Below, piece after piece: positions 18,245-25,023 of a stretch of DNA of 25,023 nt; position 1 is the first letter of the stretch; each line of letters begins with the position of its first letter. The position numbers were made by a program, and so were the translations under genes. The notes under the pieces are model-generated. The model was given only the letters and a program-made list of their open reading frames with translations, was not told the origin of the DNA and did not search any database. The stretch covers positions 8,023 to 33,045 of the forward strand of contig NW_019775815.1 of the NCBI RefSeq assembly GCF_001039355.2, written 5' to 3'. The DNA comes from Lingula anatina. Its lineage: Eukaryota > Brachiopoda > Lingulata > Lingulida > Lingulidae.

Positions 18245-20268
18245 TTTTACCTGAGCACCCACGATTACCGTTTTAACGCCGATTTAATGACACAATTAAG
18301 TACCTCAAAACCCTGCCAGAGATTTTTCTTTAAAGTATCCATTCAGAAATTATCAATGAAAAAGCAAAATAATGCCTTTGTTTAATAAAAATCTAATTAG
18401 GAGCTCGTAACTTCATAACAAAAACATTTAAACCACAATGACGGCATGGGACTGAAGCCTTTCAATTTAATTCAATTTATTAAACCTTTGAGCCCTACGG
18501 CTCATCAGAATATAAAACAGTGACAAAGTTATATCTAATCAACTACCATTACTACAAGCAACTACTACTACTGATACAATTAATAATAATAATAATGATA
18601 ATAATAATTCATCGGACTGACATTGAATTTAAACTCAAGGTCAACTCTGCCAATTTTCGTGATTAAATTGCATTGCAACGAGAATTATAAACGCCGATGT
18701 ATTATATTTCGAATTTCTTTGTTTTAAATTAGCACAAAGATAGATGCAGTGTGGAATAATTAGAGGCAGGAAAACCTCATCCTTGGTATCTGGATAGTTT
18801 TTAGTTTGTTGAGATGGTATTTGAAATCAAATCATAATCTGGTAAGTACTCAACAAGTGACTAGATTTTGACCTTGCGATACCTTCTATTTTCTTCTTTT
18901 TTTCTATTTTTTTCAAAACAAACACATGGTATAAGATAAGTTTAGTGAACAGCTGTTTTTGAATTGGTTGATCCCTTCATTCCGAGAGGTCGTTACCTGT
19001 TTAAAGAAAAAAATGACATTACGAGTGTTCAACATAACAAAAAGCTGACTTTGTCTGAGGAAATGAAACGTTCTTGAAAAAAATACGGACATTCGTAAAA
19101 AACCAAACATATATTTATTATTAGATATTCAGTTGAGTTGCTGCCACAAAGGATAGTAAGTTGTTGCCGCGAGGCTATTCAGATGACTCATTTAGGTACA
19201 GGGGGTATTAAAATAGGGTGGACATTGAAGTAGAAGCCAGGGGTAAGGGGTTATAGGGGAAATAGTGAATATAGATATACCCCCAGTAATTTTTGCAACT
19301 TTCTCAGTCTTGAGAGGAAGAGTGGTGGTGGAATGGGGGTGCTAATAAATCTACTCCCTACCCCTTGTTAATTGGCTTGTGAGTGGTAAGTTTCACACAC
19401 TTAAAATTGATTTTGATTCCTTCGAGTCTGGTTGGTTAAAAAAAGGTGTAACTGTAATTGGAATATCTGGAGAATAATCCCTTACAGTTTAATTCAAGAT
19501 TTCGTCTCTGGCACACATAACTTTCATTGGTACTTGTCTTCAACATCATTATCCAGAAACGCAGCCTATAGAAATATATACTGATTCTCTAGATCAATGT
19601 TGACTCATGGCAGATTTTGAACAAACACGCGCGCACCCATACAAACACACATTTAGAATTTAATAAGGTCGAAATGAACCCCCACTTCCTATATAGGTTC
19701 CTACGTGATCTCACCATTTTAATTAAAATATATAATGATGAAAAAAAATTACTGGTAAACACAATGGCACGTGAAAGGAAATAAAGCCACATCACGAAAT
19801 ATTAATTCCTAAGGTGTAATACAAATGCCAAAGCCTCCTTGATTGGATATGCATTGCAATGGTTGGTCAATGTAACTGATTTATCATTATAGATCTTTGG
19901 ATCTTAATAAAAGTGTACTCGACTTTGAAGCATTGGAGAGTAGGGAAAACGAGTTGACGAAGAGACTTTTTTTGTGGAAAATAACTTATAACATCCCTCA
20001 CTATTGAAAGCTTTTGCGATTTCATAGTAATATGTTTAGTAAAGTTCCCTTATATGCTTGAAATGTTTTTGCCTACTTCTTTTACTTGGAATTCTAAGCT
20101 GATATTTGACATTTAATGAAAAACATATCAAATGATAGAAAGTATATTGGACAATTCCACTTAAATGCCTAAAACATATTCATATCCGAGAAATTGATTT
20201 TTGTTTTAATATTGAAATGAACCGTCCTTGAAAATGATATGGGCAGTCCTATAAAAAGTAGATAGATA
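18245..20268 (+). repeat. 2.0-kb direct duplication, copy 1
   Basis: This block is repeated in the same orientation at 20615-22729. The first shared bases are TTTTACCTGAGCACCCACGA and the last are GTAGATAGATA. By eye there are about two dozen substitutions and a few 1-2-base indels, or near 99% identity apart from one 94-bp gap. Inside are a TAA-rich stretch (about 18583-18609), the hairpin word GAGCCCTACGGCTC, and at 19500-19935 a member of dispersed repeat family R1. Similar phrases GAAATGAAACGTTCTTGAAA (near 19058) and GAAATGAACCGTCCTTGAAA (near 20213) recur about 1.15 kb apart, suggesting an older internal periodicity. No protein-coding signature was seen. Confidence 0.95.
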
Positions 20269-20614
20269 CCGTACTAGGATTAAGAATGTGTACATTTACC
20301 CCGTGGACCATTTGAAGATTACACTGCGATTAATGCGGTGGAAAATACAATAGAGAGAGTGTATAATGATAGGGTCGCTAAACGATTGTTGACGGCATAT
20401 AGTAACTAGCCTAATCCCCTGGTCGCCTGGGTAGCCACGCCCCCTTAGAGTACTTATGTAAACAAACGGTCTCCCGTAGCGAACTATCCTTTTGTTCAAC
20501 AGCTTCGCGCGTGCAGCTGATTATGTATGTAGTGACACTATAGCTAACTGCATATAAATTTGTGCTAGCTGTTATTTGATTCATTCTGCTGTGTCGGATG
20601 TTGTGAATCAGCNA
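20269..20614. other. Unique spacer between the copies, with ambiguous base
   Basis: About 345 bp absent from either copy and, by eye, from the rest of the window. Base 20613 is N, the only ambiguous base in the window, two bases before the second copy starts. The spacer is less AT-rich in its middle (CCTGGTCGCCTGGGTAGCC). Its open frames show no motif. Confidence 0.85.
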
Positions 20615-22729
20615 TTTTACCTGAGCACCCACGATTACCGTTTTAACGCCGATTTAATGACACAATTTAGTACCTCAAAACCCTGCCAGAGATTTTTCTT
20701 TAAAGTATCCATTCAGAAATTATCAATGAAAAAGCAAAATAATGCCTTTGTTTAATAAAAATCTAATTAGGAGCTCGTAACTTCATAACAAAAACATTTA
20801 AACCACAATGACGGCATGGGACTGAAGCCTTTCAATTTAATTCAATTTATTAAACCTTTGAGCCCTACGGCTCATCAGAATATAAAACAGTGACAAAGTT
20901 ATATCTAATCAACTACCATTACTACAAGCAACTACTACTACTGATACAATTAATAATAATAATAATGATAATAATAATTCATCGGACTGACATTGAATTT
21001 AAACTCAAGGTCAACTCTGCCAATTTTCGTGATTAAATCTTGTTCACGCATGGAGTTACGTCCCATACCGATTGCTATCTCACCTCAACTTATAAAGGTG
21101 TTAAATTGACGATTAAAGCTTTGTCTTGCTTATGCATTGCAACGAGAATTACAAACGCCGATGTATTATATTTCGAATTTCTTTGTTTTAAATTAGCACA
21201 AAGATAGATGCAGTGTGGAATAATTAGAGGCAGGAAAACCTCATCCTTGGTATCTGGATAGTTTTTAGTTTGTTGAGATGGTATTTGAAATCAAATCATA
21301 ATCTGGTAAGTACTCAACAAGTGACTAGATTTTGACCATGCGATACCTTCTATTTTCTTCCTTTTTTCTATTTTTTTTCAAAACAAACACATGGTATAAG
21401 ATAAGTTTAGTGAACAGCTGTTGTTGAATTGGTTGATCCCTTCATTCCGAGAGGTCGTTACCTGTTTAAAGAAAAAAATGACATTACGAGTGTTCAACAT
21501 ACAAAAGCTGACTTTGTCTGAGGAAATGAAACGTTCTTGAAAAAAATACGGACATTCGTAAAAAACCAAACATATATTTATTATTAGATATTCAGTTGAG
21601 TTGCTGCCACAAAGGATAGTGAGTTGTTGCCGCGAGGCTATTCAGATGACTATTTTAGGTACAGGGGGTATTAAAATAGGGTGGACATTGAAGTAGAAGC
21701 CAGGGGTAAGGGGTTATAGGGGAAATAGTGAATATAGATATACCCCCAGTAATTTTTGCAACTTTCTCAGTCTTGAGAGGAAGAGTGGTGGTGGAATGGG
21801 GGTGCTAATAAATCTACCCCCTACCCCTTGCTAATTGGCTTGTGAGTGGTAAGTTTCACACACTTAAAATTGATTTTGATTCCTTCGAGTCTGGTTGGTT
21901 AAAAAAAGGTGTAACTGTAATTGGAATATCTGGAGAATAATCCCTCACAGTTTAATTCAAGATTTCGTCTCTGGCACACATAACTTTCATTGGTACTTGT
22001 CTTCAACATCATTATCCAGAAACGCAGCCTATAGAAATATATACTGATTCTCTAGATCAATGTTGACTCATGACAGATTTTGAACAAACACGCACGCACC
22101 CACACAAACACACATTTAGAATTTAATAAGGTCGAAATGAACCCCCACTTCCTATATAGGTTCCTACGTGATCTCGCCATTTTAATTAAAATATATAATG
22201 ATGAAAAAATTACTGGTAAACACAATGGCACGTGAAAGGAAATAAAGCCACATCACGAAATATTAATTCCTAAGGTGTAATACAAATGCCAAAGCCTCCT
22301 TGATTGGATATGTATTGTAATGGTTGGTCTATGTGACTGATTTATCATTATAGATCTTTGGATCTTAATAAAAGTGTACTCGACTTTGAAGCATTGGACA
22401 GTAGGGAAAACGAGTTGACGAAGAGACTTTTTTTGTGGAAAATAACTTACAACATCCCTCACTATTGAAAGCTTTTGCGATTTCATAGTAATATGTTTAG
22501 TAAAGTTCCCTTATATGCTTGAAATGTTTTTGCCTACTTCTTTTACTTGGAATTCTAAGCTGATATTTGACATTTAATGAAAAACATATCAAATGATAGA
22601 AAGTATATCGGACAATTCCACTTAAATGCCTAAAACATATTCATATCCGAGAAATTGATTTTTGTTTTAATATTGAAATGAACCGTCCTTGAAAATGATA
22701 TGGGCAGTCCTATAAAAAGTAGATAGATA
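20615..22729 (+). repeat. 2.1-kb direct duplication, copy 2
   Basis: The match to copy 1 is collinear throughout. It carries 94 bases (21039-21132) missing from copy 1. Both copies contain an open frame on the minus strand with LNTRNVIFFFKQVTTSRNEG, kept in both only because the copies are nearly identical; I see no reason to call it a gene. The right flank (TATTGTTATTG) differs from that of copy 1 (CCGTACTAGG) and leads straight into dispersed repeat R2. Confidence 0.95.
21039..21132. repeat. 94-bp segment present only in copy 2
   Basis: Copy 1 reads GATTAAAT/TGCATTGC directly where copy 2 has 94 extra bases. There is no target duplication or terminal repeat, though GATTAAA occurs both at its start and near its end. 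This fits a deletion in copy 1 better than a transposon insertion in copy 2, but either is possible. Confidence 0.7.
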
Positions 22730-22737
22730 TATTGTTA

Positions 22738-23220
22738 TTGTGAATAATAACGACAACGATCTAGAGCTTTCAAAAGTTTATTCATCGATTAACTTTTCTC
22801 AAAATACCGTAAGTATTTAAACTCTATTTCTGTCTACTTATCATGCATTTTCCATTCTCATGTTGCAAGTCACCGTGCAACATTTCCTTTTAAGGTAATT
22901 CCTAAGAGACTTGTTTTCAATTAAAGATATCTAAAATATTATTTGGATTACTCATGCTTGGACCTTATCCGAAACTCACTTATCATGTGATAAACAGTTG
23001 ATCAAAATTAAAATATCTTATGAAATTATCCAATCACATGAACTGTTACTGACTCTGACCTTTTCCATTTTTTTCTGACCTTAAAAACATATTCTACACT
23101 TGTTGACTCTTGATGAAACTTAACTTACACTCAATAACTCCCTATTCTTTACTCGTTTGATTCCGTTTTAATTGTTATCTGCAATTGTTGAAAGTTTAAG
23201 TCATTTGCTTTACAACAATA
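22738..23220 (-). repeat. Dispersed repeat (family R2), copy 2
   Basis: Collinear match to 6567-7075, with the landmarks listed for that copy. It differs by an insertion near 22862-22890 (TTGCAAGTCACCGTGCAAC, itself a TTGCA...TGCAA stem) and by lacking a clean TAA tail: the adjoining bases are TAGATATATTGTTATTGT. It directly abuts the 2.1-kb repeat. Confidence 0.8.
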
Positions 23221-23249
23221 CACATGCAGATGACTTACTTCAGCTCACG

Positions 23250-24475
23250 GGAGTGATATAAAGTTTAAAATAATAGGAAACAAAGAACGGCTATTTCCAC
23301 TCATTAAATTCGACTCCTTCGAGTCATGTTTAAAGTGCCGAATAACTACACGTATGGTTGAAATAAGATATGAATGATCCCTTGTAGTTTCGTGCTAGTC
23401 GAGATCAAACTGGTAAAACACGTCAAGCTCAGCTTTACCCTGTAGATGTTTGATATGACTAAAACCATATCAACTGATAGCAGGTATTGCAGACATCACC
23501 AATCTGGTGCCCGAAGCATATTCAGACTAAAAAAGCGTATTTGTATTAAAAGTTGAAATGAAACTTTCCCGAAAATGTTATGTACACTTGTATAAAATCA
23601 AGCGCGTTTTTAGCCACACATATTTATCAGTAGATAGACCTACATGTATAAACATGTAGATTAGATGTTACCTCAAAAGCTAATAAAGGTATTTTGAGAA
23701 AAAGGTGACTGCAGTGTAAGGGAATAAAATGAAAATTTAAAAAACAGGAAGCAAATTCCAAATTTTGTTACTTCTGGGATAATAATAATTGTTTCATTTC
23801 AATTATGGCCTTGTCAAGGAAGTCCAAATGCACGTATTTAAATAGCTGTATTCTGAAATAGGGGGATTAACTTTGAAACTTCTGCGGTCTTGAGCGCACG
23901 AAGTGGTGGAGGAGAGGGGCCACAAATACTTCTCCGACTCTTGTAGTTTCTCTAACTATCTCTTAAATTGATATTTCTGCAAAAATTCGTCTCCTTCGAG
24001 CCATGTATAAGTAATTGTCATACTAAGATTGAAATAAGAGGTGAATAATCCATGGTAGTTTAATTTAGGGTTTCATCTTTGGTACGCAAAACTTTTATTG
24101 GTACTCCTTTCAAACACCATGGTCCAAAAACGCACATTGTAGAAATAATACTGTTTCAGAGGACATGTTTTTTCTATGATGTTTCATGGCAGATTTTGAG
24201 AAAACACGTGCGCGCACACACATGAACACATATTTCGAATTTAACTAAATCTAAATTACCTGTTATATAGGCTCCTTCGTGATCCTACTATCACTAAAAA
24301 ATGATAAAAATCTAATTACTGATAAACACAAAGACATTTGAAAGGAAATAAAACCACATCACGAAAAAAAAAACAAGCTCTAAGGTGTAGCACGTATGCC
24401 AAAGCGTCATTGATTTGACATGCATTGCAATGGTTGGCTAGTGTGACTGTTTGATTAGGGTAGGGTAGGGTAAAT
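23250..24475 (+). repeat. Third, strongly diverged relative of the 2-kb repeat
   Basis: Phrases of the 2-kb block recur in the same orientation with heavy divergence. Examples are GAAATGAAACTTTC near 23560, a GGTCTTGAGCGCACGAAGTGGTGG run near 23890 matching AGTCTTGAGAGGAAGAGTGGTGG at 19303, CTCCTTCGAGCCATGT near 23991, TATTGGTACTCC near 24097, and the R1 landmarks up to GCATTGCAATGGTTGG at 24422. A second CTCCTTCGAGTCATG at 23311 suggests more than one unit. This is an old member of the family that gave rise to the recent 2-kb pair. Boundaries are approximate. Confidence 0.7.
24456..24472. repeat. Short (TAGGG)3 run
   Basis: Three TAGGG units. They are too few, and not the TTAGGG unit, to be telomeric. 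Confidence 0.7.
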
Positions 24476-24613
24476 CTCACAATTTTTCCATAACATGTGC
24501 TATCTAAGGCGAAACTTGATGCTGAATACAAATGTGACAATCATTTATTTATCTGACGGTAAAATGACAATTTTCTAAATGGCAACCAAACTGGCCTACC
24601 TAGAGTTTCACAA

Positions 24614-24780
24614 ACCCAGCGGGCAAATTATGTTGTTTTAACGTTGAAACAACGTTGAACCATAACGTTGAGAAGACATTGGATAAACATTGAATTTGAA
24701 AGTTGTGCCAACCTCAGATAACGACGTTGTATCAACGTCAGAAACCAATGTTATATCAACACCACCCAGCGGGAAATTAC
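24614..24780. repeat. AACGTTG-rich dispersed repeat with terminal direct repeats
   Basis: ACCCAGCGGGCAAATTA at 24614 and ACCCAGCGGGAAATTAC at 24764 form direct repeats 150 bp apart. Between them AACGTTGAA/CAACGTTG and ATCAACGTCAG words recur, many self-complementary. I recall CCCAGCGGGC with CAACGTTG arrays as a widespread repeat in marine animal genomes, arranged as tandem units. At least one full unit and the start of another are present here. Confidence 0.7.
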
Positions 24781-25023
24781 AACGTACACAAATTATAACG
24801 TACACTGTAAAAACATCCAAGTGCCTGCTTTGTCTGAAATTTTCAACGCATTTAGCTCCTAAGCATGTTTTGCACCCAAGCATGGTACACCCTTTTAGCC
24901 TGGATGTGTTAAGCAGTAGGACAAGTTCGATGGCTAAATATATGTAGGGTATAAATGTATGGTCTTTAAGTTAAAATTTCCAAGGTTTAGATTAATATAT
25001 ATAGTTATTTTCTTATATATATA
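24781..25023. other. AT-rich DNA to window end
   Basis: The open frames that cross this part also run through the neighbouring repeat and have no coding motif. The window ends in TATA repeats. Confidence 0.4.

Noticed and set aside
18495-18513. Hammerhead-like CTGATGAGCC...GGCTCAAA on the minus strand (also at 20859-20877)
   Set aside because: The core lacks the required GAAA in register, and no stem III with a cleavage triplet follows. Kept only as a hairpin note.
18913-19110. Minus-strand open frame shared by both 2-kb copies (also 21378-21569)
   Set aside because: Shared only because the copies are nearly identical; no start context, motif or homologous sense elsewhere.
24456-24472. Telomere-like TAGGG units
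   Set aside because: Only three units, of the wrong unit sequence, in the middle of a repeat relic.
1-25023. CRISPR arrays, tRNA or rRNA genes
   Set aside because: No regularly spaced identical repeats with unique spacers, no tRNA B-box-like GGTTCGAATCC words and no rRNA-like blocks were seen; the DNA is clearly animal.

Overview
This is nuclear DNA from an invertebrate animal, most likely marine. It is AT-rich, full of trinucleotide microsatellites and degraded transposable elements, and has one interpretable intron-containing gene. There are no operons, ribosome binding sites, tRNA-like boxes or rRNA. The mix of elements (a LINE, a Ty3/gypsy element, a PIF/Harbinger-like element, several dispersed repeats) and a secreted somatomedin-B-like ectodomain protein recall lophotrochozoan, lancelet or hemichordate genomes. 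The phylum cannot be fixed from this sequence.

Layout. 1-1790: repeat-rich AT DNA with one diverged copy (about 425-850) of a dispersed repeat that recurs at 19.5, 22.0 and 24.1 kb. 1795-3690, minus strand: a 5'-truncated, frameshifted LINE whose reverse transcriptase has lost catalytic Asp residues, split by a 138-bp retroposon-like insertion. 4867-6015: a composite block bounded by imperfect inverted repeats, holding a 47-bp-arm hairpin and a 684-bp Harbinger-like element with 31-bp terminal inverted repeats and a transposase remnant. 6530-7080: a dispersed repeat ending in a (TAA)n tract. 9216-10080, minus strand: a Ty3/gypsy integrase remnant. 10396-10485: a near-perfect hairpin. 11330-11580: another dispersed repeat.

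11867-14943, plus strand: the one convincing gene. Three exons whose splice phases agree encode about 604 residues: signal peptide, SMB-like cysteine module, a Cys-rich region with repeated CxxC motifs, a short exon not visible as a long open frame, and a last exon ending in a GPI-like hydrophobic tail.

15.4-25.0 kb: no gene recognised. Microsatellites, a tandem 2.0-2.1-kb duplication (18245-20268 and 20615-22729, about 99% identical by eye) with the only ambiguous base at its junction, more copies of the dispersed repeats, and a repeat built from AACGTTG words near the right end.

Only the three-exon gene looks functional. I found no clear novel multi-gene system. The best leads are this apparently membrane-anchored ectodomain protein without a 7TM part, its dual acceptor arrangement, the nested inverted-repeat elements, and the tandem duplication that may be real or an assembly artefact.
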